Assembly: GCA_023451735.1 (NCBI GenBank)
Contig: JAEXYH010000037.1
Location: 1-64,000, forward strand
Length of the DNA stretch: 64,000 nt
Reading direction: 5' to 3'
Source of the DNA: Pseudomonadota bacterium
GTDB taxonomy: Bacteria > Pseudomonadota > Alphaproteobacteria > Rhizobiales > Rhizobiaceae
Part shown: one piece after another, positions 23,723-34,178 of the stretch
Layout: each line of letters begins with the position of its first letter
Position numbering within the stretch: the stretch's first letter is position 1
Program-made: the position numbers and the translations under genes
The notes under the pieces: generated by a model
Told to the model about the DNA's origin: nothing
Databases searched by the model: none
The model's input: the letters and a program-made list of their open reading frames with translations, nothing else

Positions 23723-25110
23723 CAGCCGTGGCCTTCCTTGGTGAAGCTGCCGGAGACAGCTTTTCTCTCCTTCAGGAAGGCCGTTGGCTCACGGGTGCCG
23801 ACAAAGCCACGCGGTTTGAACAGCATGACGATGACCATCGCCAGGCCGAAGAGCAGCATGCGGTAAAGTTCGGGCGTGAAGTCCGGCCCGAAGACATGCT
23901 TGAGGAATTCCATCTCGCGCAAAAGCTCGGTGCCGCCGACCATGACGACCGCCGCGATGGCGATGCCGGTGAGTGACCCCATGCCGCCGAGAACGACGAT
24001 GGCAAGGATGACCGCCGATTCCAGGAAGACGAAGCTTTCCGGAGACACGAAACCCTGACGGGCGGCGAAGAACGAGCCGGCAAAACCGCCGAACATCGCG
24101 CCTGTTGCAAAGGCCGTCAGCTTGGTGGTGACCGTGTTGATGCCGAGCGAACGGCAGGCGATCTCGTCCTCGCGTAGCGCTTCCCAGGCGCGGCCGATCG
24201 GCATGCGGCGCAGGCGGATGGTGACATAGGCTGTCAGCATGCAGAGCGCCAGAATGACGTAGAACAGGAACATCTTGTAATAGACCGACGAAGACGGAAG
24301 TCCCCAGGCCTTGTTGAAGTTGTTCGCGGCACCCACGTCGAAAGACCAGATACCGAAGAAGGATGCCTTGGCGATTCCGGAGATACCGAAAGTACCACGG
24401 GTGACATCCGTCCAGTTGATAAGAACGAGGCGGATGATTTCACCGAAAGCAAGCGTCACGATCGCAAGGTAATCTCCTCGCAATCTCAACACCGGGAAGC
24501 CGAGGATGATGCCCCAGAAGCCTGCGAGAATGCCGGCCATGGGCAACAGCAACCAGAAAGAGAAGCCGAAATTCGCAGAGAGCAGCGCGTAGGAATAGGC
24601 ACCCACCGCATAGAAAGCCACGTAGCCCAGATCAAGCAGGCCCGCCAGTCCGACGACAATGTTGAGACCCCAGGCGAGCATCACGTAGATGAGGATCTGG
24701 ATACCGAAATTGTCGACGTATTTCAGTGAACCCTGACGGCCGAAGATGAGCATCGCCAGGAACGGATAGCAGAGCAGGAAGATCAACGCGATCTTGAGGA
24801 AATGCGTGCGGAAGAAGCCCTTCTCGTCAGAGATTTCCAGAACGCCGCTCTTCGCCTTGGCGAGTTTGCGGTTATCCAGATGCGGCTTGATGAAGCCGAC
24901 CGTGACGAAGCGGCCGATGGCGGCAACGGCCACGAATACGGCCAGCAGACCCCAGCGGGTGCGCCAGACGAGCTGATTGTTGATGTCCTGATAGGTCTCG
25001 ATACCGACGAACAGCAGGAACATGCCGAAGGCGATTAGCCCCGCCAAAATACCTTCCTTGACGGCCTTCGCCATCACGCCGGACTGATTGTTTTCCGTAG
25101 TGTAAGCCAT
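23722..25110 (-). CDS. livM: Branched-chain amino acid ABC transporter permease LivM
   Basis: 462 residues with about ten membrane segments. It is longer than many LivM because of an N-terminal two-helix extension (residues 18-70) and a basic linker, as is common in rhizobia. The conserved GLAGLLDLGYVAFYAVGAY and the EAA loop WEALREDEIACRSLGIN are present. It starts one base after the livH stop. Confidence 0.95.
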   Translation of the reverse strand: MAYTTENNQSGVMAKAVKEGILAGLIAFGMFLLFVGIETYQDINNQLVWRTRWGLLAVFVAVAAIGRFVTVGFIKPHLDNRKLAKAKSGVLEISDEKGFFRTHFLKIALIFLLCYPFLAMLIFGRQGSLKYVDNFGIQILIYVMLAWGLNIVVGLAGLLDLGYVAFYAVGAYSYALLSANFGFSFWLLLPMAGILAGFWGIILGFPVLRLRGDYLAIVTLAFGEIIRLVLINWTDVTRGTFGISGIAKASFFGIWSFDVGAANNFNKAWGLPSSSVYYKMFLFYVILALCMLTAYVTIRLRRMPIGRAWEALREDEIACRSLGINTVTTKLTAFATGAMFGGFAGSFFAARQGFVSPESFVFLESAVILAIVVLGGMGSLTGIAIAAVVMVGGTELLREMEFLKHVFGPDFTPELYRMLLFGLAMVIVMLFKPRGFVGTREPTAFLKERKAVSGSFTKEGHG

Positions 25111-25111
25111 G

Positions 25112-26014
<903 letters not shown>

Positions 26015-26281
26015 ATAGTTTCCCCTAATGCGGTCCTTGATCGGCCGCACCATTCTTTCAAAGACCTGATGAGATCTTCAATTTTTTTGATTCCTATCCG
26101 TTTCGTTAAAAATGTGAAGTGCAAAAGAAAGAGGCAGATCAATTTTCACGAGCTTTTGCTCGCGATGGCGCAATTACGCTCAAAAATGCCAGAAATGCGG
26201 CACGAAACTCACAGAAAATAAGCGTTTTCGGTGTAAAAACCGACAGTTCCAACCAGCGCTTTTCTATAGAGTTTACAACTA

Positions 26282-28708
26282 TCAAGAGCGCATTCGCGAT
26301 CCATTCGAGTCGAAGAGCGGCATCGGCTGCAGACGTGCCGACCGCATTTCGCCCAAGATCTCGATCTGCCAGCCGTCAGCCACCTCGGCTATTTCCTTCG
26401 GCACATACCCCATCGCGACCGACACGTCCGATGGATGCGCATAGCCGCCGGACGTCACCCATCCCCTCACCTCGCCGTTCAGTGAAATCGGCTCGTCGCC
26501 GATGACGTCGGCATCCATCGTATCGACGGTGAGGGTTATCAGCCTCAGCGCGCCGCCCGAGGCCTTTTCCTGGAGCGCTGCCTGCTTGCCGATGAAGTCT
26601 GTCGGCTTGCCATAAGAGATGAACCGGCCAAGTCCTGCTTCCAGCGGTCCGTAGAGCGGACGATATTCCCGCGCCCAGCTGCCGAAGGATTTTTCGACAC
26701 GAAGAGCGTTGAGCGCCCTGAGACCGAACAGCGAAATGCCGAGCTCCTCGCCGGCCTCCATGATGAGGTCGAAGAGATAGCGCTGGTATTCCGGCTTCAT
26801 CCAGATCTCGTAACCGAGATCGCCGGTATAACTCACGCGCCCGAGAATGACTGGGGCCATGCCGAGATCGAGTTCACGCACAGTCATGAACGGCATGGCG
26901 GCATCCGACAGATCGAGATGTGTCAGCTTCTGCAATACCTCGCGTGCCTTGGGACCAGCGATGGAAAGTCCCAACAGCCCGAGATTGAGCGCATCGACCT
27001 CGACCGACCCATCCTCTGGCAGGTGCTGTTCGAACCAGCGCATGTGATAATCCTCGGCAATGCCGGAACCAATCAGCAGGAATTCCTCGTCTTCGAGCGT
27101 CGCGAGCGTGAAATCGCCGATCAGCTTGCCGGCGTCATTCAGCATCGGCGTCAGAGCCATGCGGCCCTCCGGCGGAATTTTGCCCGCCAGCATGCCGTCC
27201 AGCCAGGTGCGCGCGCCCTCGCCCGCGATCAGGTATTTGGCGAAACCTGACGTCTCCATCATGCCGACGGAAGCCCGCACCGCCTTTGCCTCCCTACCAA
27301 CATGGTGGAAATCGGTCGAGCGGCGCCAAGAGAAAGCGTCTTCCACACCTTCCGGCGCAAACCACAACGGCGTCTCCAGCCCGTAGGATGCCCCGAACAT
27401 CGCACCGGCAGCCTTCAGTTTGGCGTAGATCGGCGTCGTCAAAAGCGGCCGCGCGGCCGGCAGTTCTTCATTCGGATAGCGGATCGAAAAGCGGCGGGAA
27501 TAGTTTTCCCGCACCTTGGCATTGGTATAGCCGAGTGTCGCATAATCGCCGTAACGGCAGACATCCATGGCGAAGACGTCAAAACCCGGATCACCGTTGA
27601 TGATCCACTGCGCCAGCGCCAGACCGACGCCGCCGCCCTGGGAGAAACCGGCCATGACCGCACAGGCAGACCAGAAATTCGTCATGCCGCGCACCGGCCC
27701 GACCAGCGGGTTGCCATCCGGCGAGAAGGTGAACGGGCCATTGATGATCGTCTTGATGCCGGCATTGTTGAAGGCCGGAAAATGCCGGAAACCGACTTCA
27801 AGCTCGCCTGAAATCCGCTCGATATCCTCGGCGAGCAGTTCATGGCCGAAAGTCCATGGCGTCTCGATCGGCGACCAGGGGCGGCAGTCCTTTTCATAGG
27901 TGCCCATCAGCATGCCGTTGCGTTCCTGGCGGATATAAATCTCGCCGTCGAAATCGACGCAATGCATCAGCTCGCGGCCGGCCTTCGTGTTGAAATCGAT
28001 CACCTCGGGCATGTCCTCGGTGATCAGATACATATGTTCCATGGCAAGCACCGGCAGTTCCAGCCCGACCATGCGCCCGACCTCGCGCGCCCAAAGCCCT
28101 GCCGCGTTGACGACGTGCTCGGCCCGGATCTCGCCTTTATCCGTCACCACCCGCCACATGCCGTCCGACAGCTGGATCAGTTCCTCGACCTTGGTATGGA
28201 GGTAAATCCCGGCGCCATTCCTTTTCGCCGATTTCGCATAGGCATGGGTGGTGCCGTAAGGATCGAGATGACCTTCATGAGGATCGAAAACGGCGCCGAC
28301 GAACTCTTTCGGGTCAAGCAGTGGCATCATCTCATGCGCTTCCTCGACCGAGACAAGCCGCGCCGCGCCGCCGGCATATTTGCCCTTGGCGAGAAGCGAC
28401 TTGAACCAGTCGAACCGCTCGTTGGTCGCCGCCAGCATCAGACCGGATGTCATGTGCAGCCCGATATCCTGGCCGGAATAGGCTTCGATTTCCCGGTAAA
28501 GCTCGACCGTGTATTTCTGCAGCTTGGCGACGTTGGGATCGCCGTTGATCGTGTGCATGCCGCCGGCTGCATGCCAGGTGGAGCCGGAGGTAAGCTCGGA
28601 ACGCTCAACCAGAACAACGTCGCTCCAGCCGAATTTCGTCAGGTGGTAGAGGATGGAACATCCGACGACACCGCCGCCGATGACGACAACCCGTGCATGG
28701 CTCTTCAT
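26282..28708 (-). CDS. Dimethylglycine/sarcosine dehydrogenase-like FAD and folate flavoprotein
   Basis: 808 residues. The N-terminal FAD-binding DAO domain (VVVIGGGVVGCSILYHL, residues 7-23) has the motif STWHAAGGMH, whose histidine binds FAD covalently in DMGDH relatives. An FAO_M linker follows (~380-440), and a GcvT-like folate domain fills the C-terminal half (VSYTGDLGYEIWMKPEYQ, LRALNALRVEKSFG). The family oxidatively demethylates dimethylglycine or sarcosine, passing the methyl carbon to tetrahydrofolate. The exact substrate is not clear. It lies 177 bases after soxG and is transcribed in the same direction, consistent with a betaine breakdown route. Confidence 0.9.
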   Translation of the reverse strand: MKSHARVVVIGGGVVGCSILYHLTKFGWSDVVLVERSELTSGSTWHAAGGMHTINGDPNVAKLQKYTVELYREIEAYSGQDIGLHMTSGLMLAATNERFDWFKSLLAKGKYAGGAARLVSVEEAHEMMPLLDPKEFVGAVFDPHEGHLDPYGTTHAYAKSAKRNGAGIYLHTKVEELIQLSDGMWRVVTDKGEIRAEHVVNAAGLWAREVGRMVGLELPVLAMEHMYLITEDMPEVIDFNTKAGRELMHCVDFDGEIYIRQERNGMLMGTYEKDCRPWSPIETPWTFGHELLAEDIERISGELEVGFRHFPAFNNAGIKTIINGPFTFSPDGNPLVGPVRGMTNFWSACAVMAGFSQGGGVGLALAQWIINGDPGFDVFAMDVCRYGDYATLGYTNAKVRENYSRRFSIRYPNEELPAARPLLTTPIYAKLKAAGAMFGASYGLETPLWFAPEGVEDAFSWRRSTDFHHVGREAKAVRASVGMMETSGFAKYLIAGEGARTWLDGMLAGKIPPEGRMALTPMLNDAGKLIGDFTLATLEDEEFLLIGSGIAEDYHMRWFEQHLPEDGSVEVDALNLGLLGLSIAGPKAREVLQKLTHLDLSDAAMPFMTVRELDLGMAPVILGRVSYTGDLGYEIWMKPEYQRYLFDLIMEAGEELGISLFGLRALNALRVEKSFGSWAREYRPLYGPLEAGLGRFISYGKPTDFIGKQAALQEKASGGALRLITLTVDTMDADVIGDEPISLNGEVRGWVTSGGYAHPSDVSVAMGYVPKEIAEVADGWQIEILGEMRSARLQPMPLFDSNGSRMRS

Positions 28709-28885
28709 TCAAATTCTCCGGTGAGAGCAGGACTTTCGTCATGCGTTGAATGCTGCAACTCACCGCAGCCTAATGACAATCAGAACAGCTCAGTAGACCG
28801 TTCTGCGAAGCCGAATGTCGCTTACCGAAAAATGCGTATCCAGTGAGCGCCATCAGAGTGCCGCTCAAAAGGTTGGGAATACACC

Positions 28886-29437
28886 TCACTTGTCCGCAAG
28901 CGCAGTGGTTAGCGCGAACGCGCGGCCCATCTCCATCATCTCCTCGAATACCGAGCCGCAAAACGACCGGGGCACGATGATTTCGAATACGTCGACACCG
29001 GTACGGGCCAGATTGGCCGCGACATGGCAGCAGAGCATGTTGGCCGAAGCGCCGACCGGGAATGCATCCGGATGCAGATCCACCGCCACGCATTTTGCCA
29101 GTATCTTGCGCACATTCGGCCCCGAAATCTGCAGCAGTACCCGGCCATCGCTCTGATCGACGATCGAGGCCCCAGCGACCTCGCCGAGAAGGTTCTCGAT
29201 CACCGCAGCGCCTGTTGTGGTTGAGGCGACCAGCCATTCGCCCGGTGCACAGTCACGCACATGAACGCCATCGATAGACTTCACTGCATCCCCGACGGCT
29301 GCCTCGCTTCCGCGATGCGCCATAACCGAAAAAATCGCCGGGCGGCGGATGACGGCAAGATGGTTCGGATTGGCCTTGGCTTCGAATCCTGCGAGATAAT
29401 CTTCCAGCACATGCCGGTGGTAGAGGGTGAGCGACAT
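28886..29437 (-). CDS. soxG: Sarcosine oxidase gamma subunit
   Basis: 183 residues. SoxG is the fourth, small subunit of heterotetrameric sarcosine oxidase and resembles the GcvT fold. Seen are GEWLVAS, SDGRVLLQISGPNVRKILAK, DLHPDAFPVG and a C-terminal YSRR-like region replaced here by VPRSFCGSVFEEM. The ATG at 29437 follows the soxA stop by five bases; the longer frame overlaps soxA and is rejected. Confidence 0.93.
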   Translation of the reverse strand: MSLTLYHRHVLEDYLAGFEAKANPNHLAVIRRPAIFSVMAHRGSEAAVGDAVKSIDGVHVRDCAPGEWLVASTTTGAAVIENLLGEVAGASIVDQSDGRVLLQISGPNVRKILAKCVAVDLHPDAFPVGASANMLCCHVAANLARTGVDVFEIIVPRSFCGSVFEEMMEMGRAFALTTALADK

Positions 29438-29442
29438 CGAGC

Positions 29443-32400
29443 CTATCCCTGGAGCTTGCGGTTTTCGGGATCGACGAAGACGGGCGGGCAAACTTGCGCC
29501 AGCACCTCTTTTCCTCGCAATCCATCCCAGACGACGATGGTCTCGCCATAACGTTCACGGCCGGATTTCAGCATGGCAAGGCCAATCGTGTGACCGAGTG
29601 TCGGCGAATGGCAGACGGAGGAAACCCAGCCCTGGTCATTCGCCATCGAAGGGGTCGCGTCTTCTTTCAGAAGATGTGCACCGGCCAGGAATTCCTCGAG
29701 CTTTTCCAGTGGCCTCAGGCCCACGAGCTGCAACCGGTCGGCGGCGGTGAGGCCAAAGCGGCTCGACTGTCTCTTGCCTATGAAATCCGGTTTCTGCATA
29801 GCCATCATCCGGCCAAGCCCCAGATCGTCAGGCGTCGTGCGGCCATCCATTTCGCTATGCGTGATTAACCCCTTCTCGATGCGCAGCACGTTGAGCGCTT
29901 CGACGCCATAGGCGCAGATCCCCTCGTTCTTACCGGCCTCCATGATCGCATCCGCGACCGCCTCGCCGTAACCGGCGGGAACAGCGAGCTCATAGGCGAG
30001 TTCGCCCGAGAAAGAGATGCGGAAAAGACGTGCCTTGAGGCCGCCACGAAGCGTCACGTTTTTTGCCGCCAGATAAGGGAAGGCAGCATCGGAGATGTCG
30101 TCCTCCACGACACGGCTCATGATGGTCCGCGCCTTGGGGCCGGCAAGCGACATCTGAGCCCATTGATCGGTCGACGAGACGAAACGAACGTCGAGTTCCG
30201 GCCAGAAGGTCTGCGACGCAAATTCCAGATGCGCCATGACTTCCGCCGCATAGGCCGTCGTCGTGGTCATCACGTAATGGTTCTCGGAAAGCCGGCTGGT
30301 CGTGCCGTCGTCGAAAATCATCCCGTCCTCACGCAGCATCAGGCCATAACGCGCCTTGCCGACAGGCAGTTTGAGGAAATTGTTGCAATAGATGCGGTTC
30401 AAAAATTCAGCCGCTTGGCTGCCGAAAATCTCGATCTTGCCGAGTGTCGAGACATCGCAAAGCCCTGCATTGCGGCGGACATTCTGAACTTCGCGATCGA
30501 CGCTCTCGCGCCAGGTCTTCTCCCCTGACCGCGCGAACCAGGCGGAGCGATGCCACAGCCCCGCCTCGACGAAAGTGGCGCCGTTCTTTTTGGCCCAGTC
30601 ATGCAGCGGCGAGGTGCGCATCGGAGCGGCATGTTCGCCACGCGACGTTCCCGCCAGAGCGCCGAAGGACACCGGAGTGTAGAATGGCCGAAACGTCGTA
30701 GTGCCGATCTCGGCAGGAGATACGCCCCGCATGCCGGCGACGATGCCGATCGTGGCGACGTTTCCAAGCTTGCCCTGGTCGGTTGCCATGCCGGCGGTCG
30801 TATAACGCTTGGTGTGTTCGATATGGCGGAACCCTTCGCGTTGGGCGAGGCCGAGATCGCTGACGGCAACGTCGTTCTGGAAATCGACGAAGGCCTTGTC
30901 CTTGGCCCCCGGCACATACCAGACCGGTGCGAAGGCCGGATCGTATTCGCCTTCGACCTCGGGAATGTTCATCTCGTAAGCGGCAAAACCGAGGCCTCGG
31001 GCAAGCGCCGTTGCCTTCGTCGCGCCATCCTTCAGGCAGGCTGAAATCCTGTCTTGTCCCGCTGCAGAACCAGCCGCAATAAAGGCCGAGCCGACATCCG
31101 GCGCCAGGAAGGCTTGGAGCTCGTCCGACCAGACAGGCTTTGCGCCGCGCTGGCACATCAGGTGCACGATGGGCGACCACCCGCCCGCCATGGCAAGCGC
31201 ATCGCAGGTTATCTGCTCCTGAAAACCGGAACGCTCGACAATCAGCGCATCGATACGCCTGCGCCCCCTGGTGCCGACCACTGCACCGTTACGGATAACT
31301 CGCACACCGTCCGGCCCGACATCCGCAGACTGCGCTCGGGCATCGATGATTGCCGTCACATCGACACCGGCCGCAACGAGATCGGCCGCTGTCCGGTAGC
31401 CCGATCCGCCATTGATGAAGACTGCCACCTTGCCGCCCGCCGCCACGCCGTAGCGGTTGGCATAGATGCGCATCGCGCTTGCCGTCATCACGCCCGGCTT
31501 GTCGTTGCCACCGAAAACCAATGGCCGCTCTTCGACACCAGTCGCCAGGATGGCGCGCTTGGCGACGATGCGCCAGAGCCGTTCCATCGGCAGGTCAGGT
31601 GACGGCGTGCCGACATGTTTTTGCACCCGCTCGACCGCGCCGAACACCATGTCGTCATACCAGCCGAACACGGTCGTGCGCGGCATCACCGTGACATTGG
31701 GAAGCGAAGCGAGTTCTTCGATTATTGCATTGGTGAAATCCGCAGCGGAAACGCCGCCGACAGAAGCGCTTTCGGACAGAAGTGATCCGCCCAGACGAAA
31801 CCCTTCGTCCGCGAGGATGACGCGTGCACCGGCACGCCCGGCAGCGAGCGCCGCCATCAGGCCGGCCGGACCGGAGCCGATGACCAGCAGATCGCAATGC
31901 GCCCAGGATTTTTCGTAACGATCAGGGTCTGCCTGCATCGCAAGCTTGCCGAGACCGGCCGCGCGGCGGATCACCGGCTCGTAGAGCTTTTCCCAAAGGG
32001 CTGCCGGCCACATGAAGGTCTTGTAGTAGAAGCCTGCGCCCAACATCGGCGAAAGCAGGCTGTTCACCGCACCCACATCGAATGCCAGCGACGGCCAGCG
32101 GTTCTGGCTGACGGCCGTCAGTCCGTCATAGAGCTCGGCCACCGTTGCACGCACGTTCGGCTCGGAACGCGCGCCGGTGCCGATCGTCATCAGCGCGTTG
32201 GGTTCGGAAGAGCCGGCCGTCACCGGCCCGCGCGGACGGTGATATTTGAAGCTGCGGCCCATCAGCATCTGGTCATTGGCAAGCAGGGCGGAGGCGAGCG
32301 TATCGCCTTCGAAACCCTTGTAGCTTTTGCCGTCGAAACTGAAGGTCAGCGGCTGGCCGCGATTGACCCGGCCGGCGGATCCGAGACGATACGATGTCAT
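29443..32400 (-). CDS. soxA: Sarcosine oxidase alpha subunit
   Basis: 985 residues, the normal size. An N-terminal ferredoxin-like domain (FDGKSYKGFEGDTLASALLA, residues 24-110) leads to an NAD-binding region with LLVIGSGPAGLMAALAAGRA and a middle pyridine nucleotide fold. The C-terminal GcvT folate domain starts near residue 600. With SoxB, SoxD and SoxG it oxidises sarcosine to glycine, hydrogen peroxide and 5,10-methylene-THF. It overlaps soxD by four bases (ATGA). Confidence 0.96.
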   Translation of the reverse strand: MTSYRLGSAGRVNRGQPLTFSFDGKSYKGFEGDTLASALLANDQMLMGRSFKYHRPRGPVTAGSSEPNALMTIGTGARSEPNVRATVAELYDGLTAVSQNRWPSLAFDVGAVNSLLSPMLGAGFYYKTFMWPAALWEKLYEPVIRRAAGLGKLAMQADPDRYEKSWAHCDLLVIGSGPAGLMAALAAGRAGARVILADEGFRLGGSLLSESASVGGVSAADFTNAIIEELASLPNVTVMPRTTVFGWYDDMVFGAVERVQKHVGTPSPDLPMERLWRIVAKRAILATGVEERPLVFGGNDKPGVMTASAMRIYANRYGVAAGGKVAVFINGGSGYRTAADLVAAGVDVTAIIDARAQSADVGPDGVRVIRNGAVVGTRGRRRIDALIVERSGFQEQITCDALAMAGGWSPIVHLMCQRGAKPVWSDELQAFLAPDVGSAFIAAGSAAGQDRISACLKDGATKATALARGLGFAAYEMNIPEVEGEYDPAFAPVWYVPGAKDKAFVDFQNDVAVSDLGLAQREGFRHIEHTKRYTTAGMATDQGKLGNVATIGIVAGMRGVSPAEIGTTTFRPFYTPVSFGALAGTSRGEHAAPMRTSPLHDWAKKNGATFVEAGLWHRSAWFARSGEKTWRESVDREVQNVRRNAGLCDVSTLGKIEIFGSQAAEFLNRIYCNNFLKLPVGKARYGLMLREDGMIFDDGTTSRLSENHYVMTTTTAYAAEVMAHLEFASQTFWPELDVRFVSSTDQWAQMSLAGPKARTIMSRVVEDDISDAAFPYLAAKNVTLRGGLKARLFRISFSGELAYELAVPAGYGEAVADAIMEAGKNEGICAYGVEALNVLRIEKGLITHSEMDGRTTPDDLGLGRMMAMQKPDFIGKRQSSRFGLTAADRLQLVGLRPLEKLEEFLAGAHLLKEDATPSMANDQGWVSSVCHSPTLGHTIGLAMLKSGRERYGETIVVWDGLRGKEVLAQVCPPVFVDPENRKLQG

Positions 32401-32669
32401 TCGCTTGCCCCCCGCGCTGGAGCAGCATCGGTGACGCTGAAGACGTCATGGGTCACGTTATCGCGGTCGACGATGAGCCAGCGGCGGCAACCGGCCGCGT
32501 GGTGCCAATATTCCTGATATCGCCCCTTCGGATTGTCGCGGAGATAGACGTAACGATGCCAGTCCTCCTCGCTCGCGGCCGGCTGGGGGCGTGTGAGCGC
32601 CGTGCCGCGGATGGAGAACTCTTCCTTGGGTCTGGTCCCGCAATACGGACAGGTGATGAGGCTTGCCAT
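32397..32669 (-). CDS. soxD: Sarcosine oxidase delta subunit
   Basis: 90 residues. The zinc-binding CPYCGTRP (C7, C10) with downstream HHAAGCRRW and the family WHRYVYLRDNPKG identify SoxD. It is a small structural zinc subunit. It starts nine bases after soxB and overlaps soxA. Confidence 0.96.
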   Translation of the reverse strand: MASLITCPYCGTRPKEEFSIRGTALTRPQPAASEEDWHRYVYLRDNPKGRYQEYWHHAAGCRRWLIVDRDNVTHDVFSVTDAAPARGASE

Positions 32670-32677
32670 GGTCTATC

Positions 32678-33931
32678 TCAATGAATGTTCGGCTGGGGGC
32701 CTTTGCCCGCTTCGTCGATCATGTGGCCGCGCTCGAAGCGGTCGAGCCGCAGAAAACGCGAAACATGGTGGCTCTCGTTCTTCGCAATCAGGTGCGCGAA
32801 GCAGAAGCCCGAGGCGGGTGTCGCCTTGAACCCGCCGTAACACCATCCCGCATTGAGGTAGAGATTGTCGATCGGCGTCCGGTCGATGATCGGCGAACCG
32901 TCCATCGACATATCCATGACACCGCCCCAGGCGCGCAGAACCTTGCCGCGGGACAGGCCCGGTATGAGCGATACACCCTCCTCCATCGTATGCTCGACGG
33001 TCGCGAGATTGCCGCGCTGGGCGTAGGACGAATAATAATCGATATCCGCGCCGAAGACCAAGCCGCCCTTGTCCGATTGCGAGATGTAGAAATGCCCGGC
33101 GCCGTAGACGATCACATGATCGATCGCCGGCTTGATCCCTTCCGAAACGAAGGCCTGCAGCACATGGGTTTCGATCGGCAGTTCCAGCCCCGCCATACGC
33201 GCGGTTTCGGAGGAGTGGCCGGCCGTTGCCAGCGCCAGCTTGTTGCAGCCGATGAACCCCTTGTTGGTTTCGACGCCTGTCACCCGGCCCTGCTCGTCAC
33301 GACGGATGGCGCTTACCTCGCAATGCTGGATGATATCGACGCCGCGCATATCGGCACCGCGCGCATAACCCCAGGCAACTGCGTCATGCCGGACGGTTCC
33401 GCCACGCTTCTGCAACAGGCCTGCGAGGATCGGAAAGCGGGCGTGATCGTAATTGAGATAGGGCATCAGCGCCTGAAGCTGCTTGCGGTCGAGCAATTCC
33501 GCATCGACCCCATGCATGCGCATCGCATTGCCGCGTCGGGCATAAGCATCGCGCTGGCCATCGGAATGCGCCAGCATCATCACGCCGCGCTGGCTGACCA
33601 TGGCGTTATAGTTGAAATCCTGTTCAAGCCCTTCCCACAGCTTCAGCGAAAGTTCGTAGAACGGGACATTGCCTTCGAGCAGATAATTGGAGCGGATGAT
33701 CGTCGTGTTACGCCCGACATTGCCCGAGCCGATATAGCCTTTTTCCAAGACGGCGATGTTGGTGATGCCGAATTCCTTGGCGAGATAATAGGCCGTCGAC
33801 AGGCCATGCCCGCCGCCGCCGACGATGATCACGTCGTAATGCGGTTTCGGTTCCGGTTCACGCCATGCCGGCGTCCATAGCCGGTTGCCCGAAAGCGCCT
33901 GCTTGATGATCGAATATGCCGAATATCGCAT
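32678..33931 (-). CDS. soxB: Sarcosine oxidase beta subunit
   Basis: 417 residues. The FAD fold is VIIVGGGGHGLSTAYYLAKE (residues 33-52), followed by the DAO domain with SGNVGRNTTIIRSNY and a C-terminal RAWGGVMDMSMDGSPIIDRT. It is the catalytic flavin subunit where sarcosine is oxidised. The ATG at 33931 keeps the family N-terminus MRYSAYSI; the longer frame is not supported. It is the first gene of soxBDAG. Confidence 0.96.
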   Translation of the reverse strand: MRYSAYSIIKQALSGNRLWTPAWREPEPKPHYDVIIVGGGGHGLSTAYYLAKEFGITNIAVLEKGYIGSGNVGRNTTIIRSNYLLEGNVPFYELSLKLWEGLEQDFNYNAMVSQRGVMMLAHSDGQRDAYARRGNAMRMHGVDAELLDRKQLQALMPYLNYDHARFPILAGLLQKRGGTVRHDAVAWGYARGADMRGVDIIQHCEVSAIRRDEQGRVTGVETNKGFIGCNKLALATAGHSSETARMAGLELPIETHVLQAFVSEGIKPAIDHVIVYGAGHFYISQSDKGGLVFGADIDYYSSYAQRGNLATVEHTMEEGVSLIPGLSRGKVLRAWGGVMDMSMDGSPIIDRTPIDNLYLNAGWCYGGFKATPASGFCFAHLIAKNESHHVSRFLRLDRFERGHMIDEAGKGPQPNIH

Positions 33932-34150
33932 CCATCCGTCCCGTTCATGCCCGGTCCACCTTCGCATATGCAAGAGAAAGGACAAGCGCAATCAGGACAT
34001 CAACGGTTCCGTTTACGACAGCTTCCCCTGCATCATCAGGCTGTTGCGCCCATACGACGCAGACCGTGGGGATGAATAGCAAGGTCGCCTGAGTGCTTTC
34101 AATAGCTTGACCGAAACTTCGTCCCCACTTGTAAAACTTGACCCTAAAAT

Positions 34151-34174
34151 CCGGCAGACGCCATTGCCGGAGAG
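34151..34174 (+). promoter_or_regulatory. Hairpin touching the ribosome site of the DUF2793 gene
   Basis: A 6-base stem ccggca/tgccgg (34151-34156, 34165-34170) ends two bases into the GGAGAG ribosome site (34169-34174). It could slow initiation when folded. Evidence is from sequence only. Confidence 0.3.
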
Positions 34175-34178
34175 AACC

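Noticed and set aside
33932..34178. Glycine riboswitch before soxB
   Set aside because: No paired aptamer motifs were recognisable; a gtgggga/tccccac repeat is present but unrelated.
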